Below, in pieces: positions 1-10,212 of a stretch of 64,000 nt of DNA. Position 1 is the stretch's first letter, and each line of letters starts with the position of its first letter. Source of the stretch: Lachnospiraceae bacterium (GTDB lineage: Bacteria; Bacillota; Clostridia; Lachnospirales; Lachnospiraceae); NCBI GenBank assembly GCA_015057505.1, contig SVEG01000017.1:1-64000 (forward strand), read 5' to 3'. The notes under the pieces were generated by a model. The model was not told where the DNA came from and did no database searches. It saw only the letters and a program-made list of their open reading frames with translations. Made by a program: the position numbers and the translations under genes.

Positions 1-1
1 T

Positions 2-790
2 TATGCAGAAGCTGACGCTTCCAAGCTTCCTTGGGGCGAGATCGGTGTAGATGTTGTACTTGAGTGTACAGGTTTCTATACAAGCAAGGCTAAAGCAGAA
101 GCACATATCACAGCAGGTGCTAAGAAAGTAGTTATCTCTGCTCCCGCTGGTAACGACCTTCCTACAATCGTTTTCGGTGTTAACGAAGGTACATTAAAGA
201 AAGAAGATACAGTTATTTCTGCAGCTTCTTGTACAACAAACTGCTTAGCTCCTATGGCTAACGCACTTAACAAGTATGCTCCTATCCAGAGCGGTATCAT
301 GAGCACAATTCATGCTTACACAGGTGATCAGATGATCCTTGACGGACCTCACAGAAAAGGTGATTTAAGAAGAGCACGTGCAGGTGCAGTTAACATCGTT
401 CCTAACAGCACAGGTGCTGCAAAGGCTATCGGTCTTGTTATTCCTGAGCTTAATGGTAAGTTGATCGGTTCTGCTCAGCGTGTTCCTACACCTACAGGCT
501 CAACAACAATTCTTGTTGCAGTTGTTAAGGGTAAGGACGTAACAAAAGAGGGTATCAACGCTGCTATGAAGGCTGCTGCTAATCCTTCTTTCGGATACAC
601 AGAGGATGAGCTCGTATCATCAGATATCGTTGGTATCACATATGGTTCATTGTTCGATGCTACACAGACAATGGTTAGCAAGATCGATGAGGACACATAT
701 CAGGTACAGGTTGTAGCTTGGTATGACAACGAGAATTCTTACACAAGCAACATGGTAAGAACAATCAAATACTTTGCTGAATTAGCTTAA
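2..790 (+). CDS. gap: Glyceraldehyde-3-phosphate dehydrogenase (5' truncated by window edge)
   Basis: This is the glycolytic enzyme that oxidises and phosphorylates glyceraldehyde-3-phosphate to 1,3-bisphosphoglycerate with NAD+, in the cytoplasm. The reading frame is open from base 2, so about 262 C-terminal residues are present and the N-terminal Rossmann half lies partly outside the window. The catalytic SCTTNC motif is visible (bases 228-245), followed by the typical HAYTGDQ and [20 protein letters not shown] segments and the WYDNENSY C-terminal signature. Start methionines inside this frame, such as at 254, are internal. pgk and tpiA follow on the same strand, the usual glycolytic order, but a strong hairpin separates gap from pgk. 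Confidence 0.97.
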   Translation, partial: YAEADASKLPWGEIGVDVVLECTGFYTSKAKAEAHITAGAKKVVISAPAGNDLPTIVFGVNEGTLKKEDTVISAASCTTNCLAPMANALNKYAPIQSGIMSTIHAYTGDQMILDGPHRKGDLRRARAGAVNIVPNSTGAAKAIGLVIPELNGKLIGSAQRVPTPTGSTTILVAVVKGKDVTKEGINAAMKAAANPSFGYTEDELVSSDIVGITYGSLFDATQTMVSKIDEDTYQVQVVAWYDNENSYTSNMVRTIKYFAELA

Positions 791-810
791 TATTTGGAAT
801 TGATCCTATT

Positions 811-846
811 CGGGTCCGGTCTGGTTGGACCGGACCCGTTTTTATT
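811..846 (+). terminator. Intrinsic terminator between gap and pgk
   Basis: An 11-bp perfect GC-rich stem (CGGGTCCGGTC / GACCGGACCCG) with a 6-nt loop is followed by a T-rich run. It lies 20 nt after the gap stop and about 25 nt before the pgk ribosome binding site, so it probably ends most gap transcripts and reduces read-through into pgk. Confidence 0.88.
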
Positions 847-870
847 AAAACATGAAAGGAGCATACTAAC

Positions 871-2079
871 ATGCTTAACAAGAAATCAGTAGATGATATT
901 AATGTAAAAGGCAAAAAAGTTTTAGTTCGTTGTGACTTTAACGTGCCGCTTAAGAATGGTGTAATCACAGACGAGAACCGTATCGTGGCTGCACTTCCCA
1001 CAATTAAGAAATTAATTAACGACGGTGGACAGGTTATCCTTTGCTCACATCTCGGTAAGCCGAAGGGAGAGCCGAAGCCTGAACTTACACTTGCGCCTGT
1101 TGCAGTTCGTCTTGCAGAGTTACTCGGACAGGAAGTTAAGTTTGCAGCAGACGCTGAGGTTGTTGGACCTAACGCTAAGGCAGCAGTAGCAGCTATGAAG
1201 GATGGCGATGTAGTTCTTCTTGAGAATACACGTTACCGTGCAGAAGAGACAAAGAACGGCGAAGCACTCAGCAAAGAGCTTGCTTCTTTGGCAGAAGTAT
1301 ATGTAAACGACGCTTTTGGTGCAGCTCACAGAGCACACTGCTCAACAGAAGGCGTTACAAAGTTCATCAGTGGAGAATCAGTAGTTGGTTACCTTATGCA
1401 GAAGGAAATCGATTTCCTCGGCAATGCGGTTAACAACCCTGTTCGTCCTTTCGTTGCAATCCTTGGCGGTGCAAAGGTTGCAGATAAGCTTAACGTTATT
1501 TCTAACCTCCTTGAGAAGTGTGATACACTTATCATCGGTGGCGGTATGGCATTTACATTCCTTAAGGCTAAAGGATATGAAATCGGTACATCTTTAGTAG
1601 ATGATGAGAAGATTGATTATTGTAAGGAAATGATCGAGAAGGCTGAGAAGCTTGGAAAGAAACTTCTTCTTCCGGTTGATACAGCAGTAGCTGCAGCATT
1701 CCCGAATCCTATCGATGCTGAAATCGATGTAGATTATGTTGATGCAGACAAGATGCCTGCAGGTAAGATGGGTCTTGATATCGGACCTAAGACAGCAGCT
1801 CTTTACGCTGAGGCAGCTAAGACAGCTAAGACAGTTGTTTGGAACGGACCGATGGGTGTATTCGAGAATCCTGTTCTTGCAAAGGGTACAATCGAAGTTG
1901 CTAAGGCACTTGCTGAGACAGATGCTACAACAATTATTGGTGGCGGTGACTCTGCAGCAGCAGTTAACCAGCTTGGTTTCGGTGACAAGATGTCACACAT
2001 CTCTACAGGCGGTGGTGCTTCTCTTGAGTTCTTAGAGGGCAAAGAGCTTCCGGGTGTAGTTGCAGCAAACGACAAATAA
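871..2079 (+). CDS. pgk: Phosphoglycerate kinase
   Basis: It transfers phosphate from 1,3-bisphosphoglycerate to ADP, giving the first ATP of lower glycolysis. The 402 residues match the normal bacterial length. The N-terminal VRCDFNVPL and SHLGKP segments bind the phosphoglycerate, and the C-terminal GGGDSAAA loop belongs to the nucleotide domain. The start is an ATG after AAAGGAG. tpiA follows 14 nt downstream, so the two are likely cotranscribed. Nothing unusual is seen in the protein. Confidence 0.98.
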   Translation: MLNKKSVDDINVKGKKVLVRCDFNVPLKNGVITDENRIVAALPTIKKLINDGGQVILCSHLGKPKGEPKPELTLAPVAVRLAELLGQEVKFAADAEVVGPNAKAAVAAMKDGDVVLLENTRYRAEETKNGEALSKELASLAEVYVNDAFGAAHRAHCSTEGVTKFISGESVVGYLMQKEIDFLGNAVNNPVRPFVAILGGAKVADKLNVISNLLEKCDTLIIGGGMAFTFLKAKGYEIGTSLVDDEKIDYCKEMIEKAEKLGKKLLLPVDTAVAAAFPNPIDAEIDVDYVDADKMPAGKMGLDIGPKTAALYAEAAKTAKTVVWNGPMGVFENPVLAKGTIEVAKALAETDATTIIGGGDSAAAVNQLGFGDKMSHISTGGGASLEFLEGKELPGVVAANDK

Positions 2080-2093
2080 GGAGAATTACAGTA

Positions 2094-2843
2094 ATGGCAA
2101 GAAGAAAGATTATAGCAGGCAACTGGAAAATGAACAAAACTCCCAGTGAGGCAGTTGCACTTGTTAATGAATTAAAGCCGTTAGTAGCTACAGAAGATGC
2201 AGACGTAGTTTTCTGCGTTCCCGCAATCGACATTATTCCTGCAATGGAAGCTGCTAAAGGTTCCAATATCTGCATTGGTGCAGAGAATATGTACTATGAA
2301 GAGAGCGGTGCTTACACAGGCGAAATCGCTCCGGCCATGCTTACAGATGTAGGTGTTAAGTACGTTATCATCGGTCACTCAGAGAGAAGAGAATACTTCG
2401 CTGAGACAGATGAGACAGTTAATAAGAAAGTTCTCAAGGCATTTGAGCACGGCATCACACCTATCATTTGCTGCGGTGAGTCTTTAACACAGCGTGAGCA
2501 GGGTATCACAATCGACTGGATTCGTCAGCAGATTAAGATTGCTTTCCTTAATGTTACAGCAGATCAGGCTAAGACAGCAGTTATCGCTTATGAGCCTATT
2601 TGGGCTATTGGAACAGGTAAGGTTGCTACAACCGAGCAGGCTCAGGAAGTTTGCCATGCAATCCGTGTTTGCATCGGTGAGATTTTTGATCAGGCTACAG
2701 CAGAAGCAATCCGTATTCAGTACGGCGGAAGTGTAAGTGCTTCTAACGCTGCTGAGTTATTTGCTCAGGCAGATATCGACGGCGGTCTTGTTGGTGGAGC
2801 TTCGCTCAAGGCTGACTTCGGTAAGATTGTAAATTACAAATAA
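2094..2843 (+). CDS. tpiA: Triosephosphate isomerase
   Basis: It interconverts dihydroxyacetone phosphate and glyceraldehyde-3-phosphate. The 249-residue TIM barrel has the N-terminal GNWKMNKT (catalytic Lys), the GHSERR histidine motif and the [11 protein letters not shown] segment with the catalytic Glu. AAGGAG precedes the ATG. It is the last gene of the glycolytic run; a terminator follows. Confidence 0.98.
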   Translation: MARRKIIAGNWKMNKTPSEAVALVNELKPLVATEDADVVFCVPAIDIIPAMEAAKGSNICIGAENMYYEESGAYTGEIAPAMLTDVGVKYVIIGHSERREYFAETDETVNKKVLKAFEHGITPIICCGESLTQREQGITIDWIRQQIKIAFLNVTADQAKTAVIAYEPIWAIGTGKVATTEQAQEVCHAIRVCIGEIFDQATAEAIRIQYGGSVSASNAAELFAQADIDGGLVGGASLKADFGKIVNYK

Positions 2844-2858
2844 TAAGTAATGTGAGAG

Positions 2859-2897
2859 ACACTAGGTGTGATTTGATATCCACCTAGTGTTTTTTTG
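2859..2897 (+). terminator. Intrinsic terminator after tpiA
   Basis: A 10-bp perfect stem (ACACTAGGTG / CACCTAGTGT) with a 12-nt loop is followed by a run of T. It closes the pgk-tpiA unit. Confidence 0.9.
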
Positions 2898-3051
2898 AGA
2901 TTATTGAAGCTTTGGTGAAATGTTTGTTGGGAAATTGAATAAATATAGGGTTTTTTGTAAAAAAATATGGCAAAAAATATTTTGTTATGGTAATATATAT
3001 GTGTATACGAAACCAATTTGTAACTTTTTATAGAAAGGTTGCGCTGTTATC

Positions 3052-4680
3052 GTGCTAAAAAATATTGATAATTATCGATTTGAAGATTTATTTGATTTAT
3101 CCGAGATACAGAAGTTAATAGATTCTATGTCAAAAGCGCTTAATATGGGGCTTGTTATTGTGTCGCCTGAAGGGGAGTGGATTACAAGACCAAGTAGTAA
3201 GTGCTATTTTTGTGAAAAGATTATAAAAACTTCAAAAAAGGGATATGAGAACTGTAAGATATCAGATGCGGCTTTAGGAAGACCTAATAAGGGTGGTCCT
3301 ATTATTCAGAAGTGTCTGTCGGCAGGTCTTATGGACGCAGGTGTAAGCATATTCCTTAAAGACAGGCACATTGCGAGCTGGATTATTGGACAGGTAAGAA
3401 TTCAGTCAGAGATAACCGGCGAGGAAGAGAATATTGCCAAGGCAAAAGAACTCGGCATAGAACCGAATATTTATTGTGATGCTTTGGATAAGGTTCCGGT
3501 TATGACGAGGGAGCAGTTTGAGGCTGCGGCAGAGATGGTTAATAATATCGCAGTTCAGTTATCAGAACTTGGATTCCAAAACTATTTGCATAAGGAGCAG
3601 TTGAGAGAAAAGGAAGAAGCAGAGAAAAGGCTTGAACAGGAAAAAGACAGATTCGGTTATATGGCGAATCATGATGCCCTTACAGGTCTTGGAAGCAGAG
3701 CATATTTTGAAAACAAGCTTCAGGAACTTAGGAATAATAATATTACGCCTTGTACATATATAGCTTGTGATATTAATAATCTGAAGTATACCAATGATAT
3801 TTTCGGACACGATAAGGGAGATGTCGTTATCAAAACGGCAGCAAGAGTTTTAAAAGCAGAAGCTAAAGAATCATATATTATCGGCAGATGCGGCGGTGAT
3901 GAGATTAATATTTTACTTCCGGGTGCAGATGAAGCAGAAGCTAATGATTACATAAGACGTGTGCAGGCTGCATGTCACGCGGTGAGAGAATGCAGTATTC
4001 CGATATCTGTCGCAATGGGTTGCAAGAAGCTGCATTGGAAGGATAATGCTTACGAGGACGACATTATTCAGGCCGATGAAGAGATGTACAAGAATAAGCG
4101 TAAAATCAAGAAGACGCAGAACCTTATTAAAGAGATATACAACAGACTTGCAGAAAAAGGCTATATTAATGTTTATCTTATTGAAAAAACTGTAGATGTA
4201 ATTAAAAAGTTTGGCAAGTATTTGAATTTGCCGGACAGAGTTATAGCACGAATTGCACTTGCTGCCAGAATTTCTGATATAGGATATATTGCTGTTCCTG
4301 ACAGTGCTTTTGTGGGTAATTTAAAGCAGTATAGCGCAGAAGAAAGAGAATTGCTTAATAAACATACCATTGTGGGTTGTGAACTTGCAAAGTTATATCC
4401 CAATACACAGCGTACCGCTAAGGTTATTTTGCAGTCTCATGAGGCTTGGGATGGTCAGGGATACCCATATCAGCTTAAGGGTGATATGATACTTTTTGAA
4501 GCTCGTGTATTATATTTGGTCAGTATGTACGTAGTGTGGGCTACCAAAAGCGACAAGCTTGCAGAACATAATGAAGTTGATGTAATTGAGCATATTAAGG
4601 AGAGGGCCGGTTCGCAGTTTGATCCGGAGCTTGTAGAGAAATTTTTAGAGTTTTTGGATAAGACAAGTTACCAAATATAA
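3052..4680 (+). CDS. PocR-GGDEF-degenerate HD signalling protein, copy 1
   Basis: This is a predicted cytoplasmic signalling protein of 542 residues. Residues 1-165 form a PocR-type sensory domain with clustered cysteines (CYFC and GYENC). A short coiled coil around 185-205 leads to a GGDEF domain with RCGGDEI as its active-site loop, so diguanylate cyclase activity is plausible. Residues 370-535 resemble an HD-GYP domain: the HEAWDGQGYP segment is kept, but the HD dyad position reads SD (ISDIGYIAVPD), so phosphodiesterase activity is doubtful. The start is GTG, and the AAAGG site lies rather far upstream (about 13 nt). A close paralogue follows directly. The ligand is unknown. Confidence 0.85.
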   Translation: MLKNIDNYRFEDLFDLSEIQKLIDSMSKALNMGLVIVSPEGEWITRPSSKCYFCEKIIKTSKKGYENCKISDAALGRPNKGGPIIQKCLSAGLMDAGVSIFLKDRHIASWIIGQVRIQSEITGEEENIAKAKELGIEPNIYCDALDKVPVMTREQFEAAAEMVNNIAVQLSELGFQNYLHKEQLREKEEAEKRLEQEKDRFGYMANHDALTGLGSRAYFENKLQELRNNNITPCTYIACDINNLKYTNDIFGHDKGDVVIKTAARVLKAEAKESYIIGRCGGDEINILLPGADEAEANDYIRRVQAACHAVRECSIPISVAMGCKKLHWKDNAYEDDIIQADEEMYKNKRKIKKTQNLIKEIYNRLAEKGYINVYLIEKTVDVIKKFGKYLNLPDRVIARIALAARISDIGYIAVPDSAFVGNLKQYSAEERELLNKHTIVGCELAKLYPNTQRTAKVILQSHEAWDGQGYPYQLKGDMILFEARVLYLVSMYVVWATKSDKLAEHNEVDVIEHIKERAGSQFDPELVEKFLEFLDKTSYQI

Positions 4681-4704
4681 TTTGTGCATAATGTGGGGGA
4701 TATT

Positions 4705-6363
4705 ATGAACGAAAGATACGAAAAGGAACTAAAATCGAATATTGAGAATTATAAGTTTGAAGATTTGTTTGATATAGAAGATATTCAGAAGCTTGCCGAT
4801 GCCATGTCGAAGGCAATGGAGATAGGCGTTGTTTTTACGGCTCCTGACGGACATCCCATAACACAACCGAGTAATTTCTGTGATTTTTGTATTAACGTTG
4901 TTCGTAAGACGGAGAAGGGACTTAAGAACTGTTATCATTCTGATGAGGTTCTCGGACGTGTGCATCCTGAGGGAACGGTTATTGCGCCTTGTTTGTCAGC
5001 AGGTCTTTTGGATGCAGGAACAAGTATTGTTGTAGGCGGCAAACATATTGCAAGTTGTCTTATGGGTCAGGTAATGATAGATGGTCTTTTGGATGATGAG
5101 GAACGCAATAGGAAGAATGCGGCAGATATTGGAGTTGATTATGATGTTTATATCAAGAGTCTCAGAAAAATTCCAATCAGAACAAAGGAGCAGTTTGAAC
5201 GCATAGTGACATTTGTTAATCTTGTAGTTAAGCAACTTTCGGAGCTTGGTTATAAGAATTTCCTTCAGAAGGAAGAGATTTGTTTAAGGAAGAATCTTGA
5301 AGAAGAGCTTGAACGAGAGAAGGAAGCGCTGCAGTATCTTACCACTCATGATAAGCTTACCGGACTTTTCAGCCGAAGTTATTTTGAAGAGATGCTGACA
5401 TATTATGAGGATAAACAGGATGCTTATCCTATTGCCATTGTCTCGGCGGATGTTAACAATTTAAAGCTTATGAATGATATTTTCGGGCATGCCAAGGGCG
5501 ATCATCTGTTGCTTACAATATCTGATATAATGCAAAATGAGCTTCCTTCGGATAACGGTATTGTCGCAAGATGCGGTGGTGACGAGATTCAGGTTATATT
5601 ACCGAATACCACATATGAACAGGCAAGAGCATATTGCACAAGGGTTAAGGCGGCATGCGTTGCGTGTGAGAAGTGTGTACTTAAACCATCAGTTTCTTTG
5701 GGCGTTCATGTGGCGGAAAAATATACAGAAAAGCTATCGAATACTCTCAGAATTGCTGATGAAGCAATGTATCATGATAAGGATCTTATTAAGGCCAGAC
5801 AGGATATTATCAGTGATATACGAGAAATTTTATATCAGAAGAAGATTTTGTCAAGAGCAATTACTGCTAAGGCAATTGCTCTTATATCGCAGTTCTGTAG
5901 TTTCCTGGAGATGGATTTTCAGAAGATTAATCTTATTATGTTTGCTGCGCAGATTCAGGATATAGGCATGATTGCTTTTATTGATGAAGAATGGTACAGT
6001 CGGGATAATATGTATTCCAAGGATGTATCAGAACAACGCAGGACGGTTCAACAGCATGTCGAGATTGGTAACAGAATTGCCAGGATGTTTGAAGATAGTG
6101 TTGTTGCAGCAGGTATTATTTTGCAGACTCATGAGACTTGGGATGGAATGGGATATCCCAATCGCTTAAAAGGAAAAGAGATTTCGATAGAAGCAAGAAT
6201 AATTTATATTATTAATACATATGTAACATTTACCGGAGAACGCCCTATAGGATATGGTCGTACTAAGGAAGTTACCCTTAATTATATAAAAGAGAAGAAA
6301 GGTCAACTCTATGATCCTGAACTTGCAGACAAGTTTGTTGAATTTATGGAAACATATGATTAA
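4705..6363 (+). CDS. PocR-GGDEF-degenerate HD signalling protein, copy 2
   Basis: This is a tandem paralogue of the preceding gene with the same order: PocR-like domain with conserved cysteines (residues 1-170), linker coiled coil, GGDEF domain with RCGGDEI, and an HD-GYP-like C-terminus with HETWDGMGYP. The HD dyad reads QD (IQDIGMI), so both copies have lost the metal-binding histidine. I chose the ATG at 4705 because GTGGGGGAT sits just upstream; an in-frame GTG at 4684 is less likely. The protein has 552 residues. The pair probably arose by duplication and may form a hetero-oligomer (inference). Confidence 0.85.
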   Translation: MNERYEKELKSNIENYKFEDLFDIEDIQKLADAMSKAMEIGVVFTAPDGHPITQPSNFCDFCINVVRKTEKGLKNCYHSDEVLGRVHPEGTVIAPCLSAGLLDAGTSIVVGGKHIASCLMGQVMIDGLLDDEERNRKNAADIGVDYDVYIKSLRKIPIRTKEQFERIVTFVNLVVKQLSELGYKNFLQKEEICLRKNLEEELEREKEALQYLTTHDKLTGLFSRSYFEEMLTYYEDKQDAYPIAIVSADVNNLKLMNDIFGHAKGDHLLLTISDIMQNELPSDNGIVARCGGDEIQVILPNTTYEQARAYCTRVKAACVACEKCVLKPSVSLGVHVAEKYTEKLSNTLRIADEAMYHDKDLIKARQDIISDIREILYQKKILSRAITAKAIALISQFCSFLEMDFQKINLIMFAAQIQDIGMIAFIDEEWYSRDNMYSKDVSEQRRTVQQHVEIGNRIARMFEDSVVAAGIILQTHETWDGMGYPNRLKGKEISIEARIIYIINTYVTFTGERPIGYGRTKEVTLNYIKEKKGQLYDPELADKFVEFMETYD

Positions 6364-6376
6364 CTGAAAAAAACAG

Positions 6377-6405
6377 TTGAAAAATAAAAACTTGTGTGGT
6401 ACAAT
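6377..6405 (+). promoter_or_regulatory. Sigma-A promoter for secG
   Basis: TTGAAA and TACAAT are separated by 17 nt, about 85 nt upstream of the secG start. Confidence 0.7.
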
Positions 6406-6489
6406 ATTCGTGTTTGACTTATAAGAATATTGATTTACACTGTAGCAACCTGGTATCTAAGGTTCGCCACGGACGGGAAAGGAGATAAA

Positions 6490-6729
6490 ATGGACGTTTT
6501 AAAGATTGTTTTGACCATAATTTATGCACTTGTATGTCTTGGATTAATTGTAATTGTATTACTTCAGGAAGGTAAGCAGGCAGGTTTATCCGGTTCCATC
6601 AGTGGTGCAGCAGCAGAGACTTATTGGGGTAAGAACAAGAGCCGTTCAGCAGAAGGCAAGCTTGATAAGCTTACTAAGATACTTGGTGTTGCATTTATCG
6701 CATTGTCATTAATTATTAACTTGATTTAA
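6490..6729 (+). CDS. secG: Preprotein translocase subunit SecG
   Basis: This is the small membrane subunit of the SecYEG channel that assists protein export. The 79 residues contain two hydrophobic segments (about 3-24 and 54-76) separated by a Gly/Ser-rich loop with ETYWGKNKSRSAEGKLDK, as in SecG. GGAGAT lies 5 nt before the ATG; upstream in-frame codons lack a ribosome binding site. A secG-rnr-smpB-ssrA order is common in Firmicutes. Confidence 0.93.
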   Translation: MDVLKIVLTIIYALVCLGLIVIVLLQEGKQAGLSGSISGAAAETYWGKNKSRSAEGKLDKLTKILGVAFIALSLIINLI

Positions 6730-6751
6730 TATTGATTAATGAGTAGATTTA

Positions 6752-6786
6752 GGTTGTTACGGAGGATAAGCTGTAACAACCTTTTT
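6752..6786 (+). terminator. Hairpin terminator/attenuator between secG and rnr
   Basis: GGTTGTTAC and GTAACAACC form a 9-bp stem with a 12-nt loop followed by TTTTT. It ends 20 nt before the rnr start, so rnr may depend on read-through. Confidence 0.75.
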
Positions 6787-6805
6787 GTATATGGAGGGAT
6801 TGTGT

Positions 6806-8956
6806 ATGAATAAAGAGTTATTTGAAAAACGTAAAAAAGTAATATATGACCTTGTTTGTGATAAACATTATGTTCCAATGAAGGCCAAGGAGCTTGCGAT
6901 GCTTCTTCAGGTCCCTAAGGATGAGAGAGAGGCTCTTTCTGAGGCGCTTGATGCACTTGTGCTCGAGGGTAAGATTACCTGTACCAAGAACGGTAAATAT
7001 CAGAAGGCAAGCGAGAATCTTCTTACAGGAATATTTGAAGCGGCTGCGAATAAGCCTTTTGGTTTTGTTAGGGTTGAAGGCAGACAGGAAGATATTTATA
7101 TTCATGAGAATAATGTAAACGGTGCATTTAACAAGGATACCGTACAGGTTAGGATTACCGCACAGGCTCAGGACGGGAGAAGAGAAGAAGGCGAGATTGT
7201 AAATATTCTTGCCAGAGGCTTTACGGAAATAGTAGGTACATTTAAGAAGGATAAAAACTTTGGGTTTGTTATCCCGGACAACCAGAAGTTTGCAAAGGAT
7301 GTTTTTGTGCCTGTCGAACGTTCAAAAGGTGCGGTGACAGGGCATAAGGTTGTCGTAAAGCTCACAAGTTATGGGAATAAGAACAAGAACCCGGAGGGGA
7401 TTGTGACGGAGATAATAGGTCATATTAATGATCCGGGAACAGATATTCTTTCGATTATTAAGGCTCACGGGATTCCTATGGAATTTCCTAAGGAAGTTAT
7501 GAAGCAGGTTGAGTCCATTCCGGAAGTGGTTCTTGAAGAAGAAAAGGTCGGACGTAAGGATCTTCGAGATGTTGTTATGGTTACGATAGACGGCGAGGAT
7601 GCCAAAGACTTGGATGATGCTGTTTCTTTGGAAAAAAAGGGCGACAGATATTATCTTGGAGTGCATATTGCCGATGTTACGCACTATGTTAGGGAAGGCA
7701 GCGCTCTTGATAACGAGGCACTTAAACGTGGTACAAGTGTTTATCTTGTGGACCGTGTTATTCCTATGCTTCCGCATAAGCTTTCTAACGGTATCTGTTC
7801 GCTTAATGCGGGCGTAGACAGGCTTGCACTCAGTTGTCTTATGGAGATTGATTCTAAGGGAAATGTTGTAGGTCATGAGATTGCAGAAACATTGATTCAC
7901 ATTGACAGACGAATGAGCTATACAAGCGTTAAGAAAATCTTAGAGGATAACGACGAGCAAGAGAAGGCAGAATATAAAGAACTTGTTCCAATGTTTGAAC
8001 TTATGGCAGAACTTGCGTCGATTCTCCGTTCCAAGCGAAGAAAGCGCGGTTCAATAGATTTTGATTTCCCTGAAACCAAGATTATTCTTGATGATAAGGG
8101 GCATCCTGTTGAGATTAAGCCTTATGAGCGTAATACCGCGACTAAGATAATTGAGGATTTTATGCTCATTACCAACGAGACTATAGCTGAAGATTATTTT
8201 TGGCAGGAGATGCCTTTTGTGTACAGAACACATGAGACGCCTGACCCCGAGAAGATTCAGAAGCTTGAGATTTTTATAAATAACTTCGGTTACGGCATGA
8301 AAGGTTCGACAGAGGAGATTCATCCCAAGGAGCTCCAGAAGCTTCTTGAGAGAATCGAGAATACACCTGAGGAGGCACTCATAAGCAGACTTACGCTTCG
8401 TTCAATGAAGCAGGCACGTTATACAACAGCATGTTCAGGGCATTTCGGCCTTTCGGCTAAATATTACTGCCACTTTACGTCTCCGATAAGAAGATATCCT
8501 GATTTGCAGATTCACCGTATTATTAAGGAGAATCTTAACGGTAATCTCGGAGAGAAAAGAATGTCGCATTACAACGGAATTCTTAATGAAGTTGCGGAAC
8601 ATGCAAGTAAGACGGAACGTCGTGCGGATGAGGCGGAGAGAGATACAGAGAAGCTCAAGAAGGTAGAATTTATCGAGGATTATATCGGTGAAGTTTTTGA
8701 GGGTGTCATCTCGGGTATAACTAATTACGGTATTTACATGGAACTTGAGAATACTATAGAGGGGATGATTCATGTCAATAATCTCTTGGACGATTACTAT
8801 TATTATGATGAAGAAAAATATGAGATGGTTGGCAAGGATACCGGCAGAACCTTTAAATTAGGTGAAAAGCTATTGATTCAGGTGGCAGGTTGTGATAAAA
8901 TAACCCGAACCATAGATTTTATCTTGGCTGAAGAAGACGGGGAGGAAGAGTTTTAA
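6806..8956 (+). CDS. rnr: Ribonuclease R
   Basis: This 3'-5' exoribonuclease degrades structured RNA and cooperates with tmRNA in clearing non-stop mRNA. The 716 residues show an N-terminal winged-helix and cold-shock regions, the RNB catalytic core with the acidic motif [11 protein letters not shown], the [14 protein letters not shown] segment and a C-terminal S1 domain ([18 protein letters not shown]). The ATG at 6806 follows GGAGGGA. smpB starts one base after the stop, which fits the functional link to trans-translation. Confidence 0.96.
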   Translation: MNKELFEKRKKVIYDLVCDKHYVPMKAKELAMLLQVPKDEREALSEALDALVLEGKITCTKNGKYQKASENLLTGIFEAAANKPFGFVRVEGRQEDIYIHENNVNGAFNKDTVQVRITAQAQDGRREEGEIVNILARGFTEIVGTFKKDKNFGFVIPDNQKFAKDVFVPVERSKGAVTGHKVVVKLTSYGNKNKNPEGIVTEIIGHINDPGTDILSIIKAHGIPMEFPKEVMKQVESIPEVVLEEEKVGRKDLRDVVMVTIDGEDAKDLDDAVSLEKKGDRYYLGVHIADVTHYVREGSALDNEALKRGTSVYLVDRVIPMLPHKLSNGICSLNAGVDRLALSCLMEIDSKGNVVGHEIAETLIHIDRRMSYTSVKKILEDNDEQEKAEYKELVPMFELMAELASILRSKRRKRGSIDFDFPETKIILDDKGHPVEIKPYERNTATKIIEDFMLITNETIAEDYFWQEMPFVYRTHETPDPEKIQKLEIFINNFGYGMKGSTEEIHPKELQKLLERIENTPEEALISRLTLRSMKQARYTTACSGHFGLSAKYYCHFTSPIRRYPDLQIHRIIKENLNGNLGEKRMSHYNGILNEVAEHASKTERRADEAERDTEKLKKVEFIEDYIGEVFEGVISGITNYGIYMELENTIEGMIHVNNLLDDYYYYDEEKYEMVGKDTGRTFKLGEKLLIQVAGCDKITRTIDFILAEEDGEEEF

Positions 8957-8957
8957 T

Positions 8958-9425
8958 ATGTCTAAAGATAGTATTAAGCTTGTGGCAAATAACAAAAAGG
9001 CATATTTTGATTTCTTTATAGAAGATACCTACGAAGCAGGACTTGTACTTCATGGTACGGAAGTCAAGTCGCTTCGTATGGGTAAGTGCAGCATTAAGGA
9101 ATCATATATTAAGGATGATAAGGGCGAACTGTATATTTACGGAATGCATATCAGTCCCTATGAGAAAGGTAATATTTTCAACAAGGATCCATTAAGAGTA
9201 CGAAAGCTTTTGTTGCACGGCTATGAAATCAACAAGATTATGGGTAAGGCGTCCATCAAGGGTTACACAATTGTGCCTCTTAAGGTATATTTCAAGGGAA
9301 GTCTTGCTAAGATTGAGATAGGTCTTGCCAGAGGTAAAAAGTTATATGACAAGCGCGATGATATCGCAAAGAAGGACCAGAGAAGAGAAGCTGAGAAGGA
9401 ATTTAAAGTAAAAAATCTCTATTAA
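8958..9425 (+). CDS. smpB: SsrA-binding protein SmpB
   Basis: This is the essential tmRNA partner that mimics the codon-anticodon end of tRNA in the A site. The 155 residues include [17 protein letters not shown], the GTEVKSLR core and the basic C-terminal tail [17 protein letters not shown]. The tmRNA gene follows 76 nt downstream. Confidence 0.97.
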   Translation: MSKDSIKLVANNKKAYFDFFIEDTYEAGLVLHGTEVKSLRMGKCSIKESYIKDDKGELYIYGMHISPYEKGNIFNKDPLRVRKLLLHGYEINKIMGKASIKGYTIVPLKVYFKGSLAKIEIGLARGKKLYDKRDDIAKKDQRREAEKEFKVKNLY

Positions 9426-9438
9426 AAGAAAAAAACTA

Positions 9439-9467
9439 TTGACGATTTGCAAAAAGTTTTATATAAT
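9439..9467 (+). promoter_or_regulatory. Promoter for tmRNA
   Basis: TTGACG and a perfect TATAAT are 17 nt apart, 35 nt upstream of the mature tmRNA 5' end. Confidence 0.75.
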
Positions 9468-9501
9468 ACATTTTGTTCGTTTGTTAAACCATTAATCCTT
9501 A

Positions 9502-9855
9502 GGGGTTGTACTGGTTTCGACGGGGATTTTGAAATTGAAGAAGCTATCCGCGGGCCGGGACCGCGCAGTAATCCGGAACTTAAATATAAACGCAAACGAT
9601 AATTTAGCGTACGCTGCCTAATTTGGCGGCTGTCGGCCTTAAACCGCTCACTGTTTAAGAATCCGGCATCAACTTTGTGAGGCACTTCGTTCCCAAAGCT
9701 TTGAGGGTTCGGAAGATTTTATGAAGCTACTGAAGCAGAAAGCCTGTCATTAGGCGTTCTATGGAGGGAATGGCGCAAGCATAAAATAATGACTGTGATA
9801 GGAGATGCTTCAATGGATGGGTTTTCGGACAGGGGTTCGATTCCCCTCAGCTCCA
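9502..9855 (+). ncRNA. ssrA: Transfer-messenger RNA
   Basis: The 5' end GGGGTTG pairs with CAGCTCC near the 3' end to form the alanine-tRNA-like acceptor stem; GGTTTCGACGGGG at the start and GGGGTTCGATTCCCC (T arm) near the end are diagnostic. The tag reading frame at 9592-9621 encodes ANDNLAYAA followed by TAA. CCA is not encoded. It is a one-piece tmRNA of about 354 nt, directly downstream of smpB. Confidence 0.95.
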
Positions 9856-9858
9856 TAT

Positions 9859-9932
9859 CGAGGTGTGGCTCAGTTTGGTAGAGCGCTACGTTCGGGACGT
9901 AGAAGTCGCAGGTTCGAATCCTGTCACCTCGA
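9859..9932 (+). tRNA. tRNA-Pro(CGG)
   Basis: The acceptor stem is CGAGGTG/CACCTCG with discriminator A. The D arm is GCTC..GAGC, and the anticodon arm CTACG-TTCGGGA-CGTAG has anticodon CGG at 9893-9895. The T arm is GCAGG-TTCGAAT-CCTGT. CCA is not encoded. It starts three bases after the tmRNA. Its 3' end is the insertion target of the integrative element that follows. Confidence 0.95.
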
Positions 9933-9936
9933 CTAA
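9912..9936 (+). repeat. attL: direct repeat at the tRNA-Pro 3' end
   Basis: These 25 bases cover the T loop and 3' acceptor strand of tRNA-Pro plus CTAA. They recur exactly at 17279-17303. The tRNA stays intact at this left end, as usual for tRNA-targeting tyrosine integrases. Confidence 0.92.
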
Positions 9937-9937
9937 G

Positions 9938-9964
9938 AAAGAATGGCTAAGCCATTCTTTTTTT
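9938..9964 (+). terminator. Terminator after tRNA-Pro (left copy)
   Basis: AAAGAATGGC and GCCATTCTTT form a hairpin with a TAA loop and a long T run. The same hairpin occurs after attR at 17310-17336. Confidence 0.85.
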
Positions 9965-10153
9965 GTTTAGGATTGACTAGACAAAAGCATAAAGAAGGTC
10001 AGAGACTTCTTGATTTTTCTAGGAAAGAGCAATGTATGCAAATATCTGTATTTTTTGATTTGGGTTAGGATGTAGTCGGTATCAAAGAAAAAGGTTATTC
10101 AAAAATATGGGCGCTTTTTCGTCGCTTCAGTTATTTGTACATGGGATGTGTTG

Positions 10154-10182
10154 TTGAAAAGAAAAAAAGATTATGATATCAT
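10154..10182 (+). promoter_or_regulatory. Promoter for the VOC gene
   Basis: TTGAAA and TATCAT are separated by 17 nt, about 30 nt before the VOC start. The stretch from 9965 to this promoter shows no gene or clear signal. Confidence 0.55.
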
Positions 10183-10212
10183 ATTTACATGAATATAGTG
10201 AGGAGGTTTACG

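Noticed and set aside
7322-7900. 192-codon antisense frame within rnr
   Set aside because: It lies wholly inside a conserved gene, lacks a ribosome site and shows no recognisable domain.
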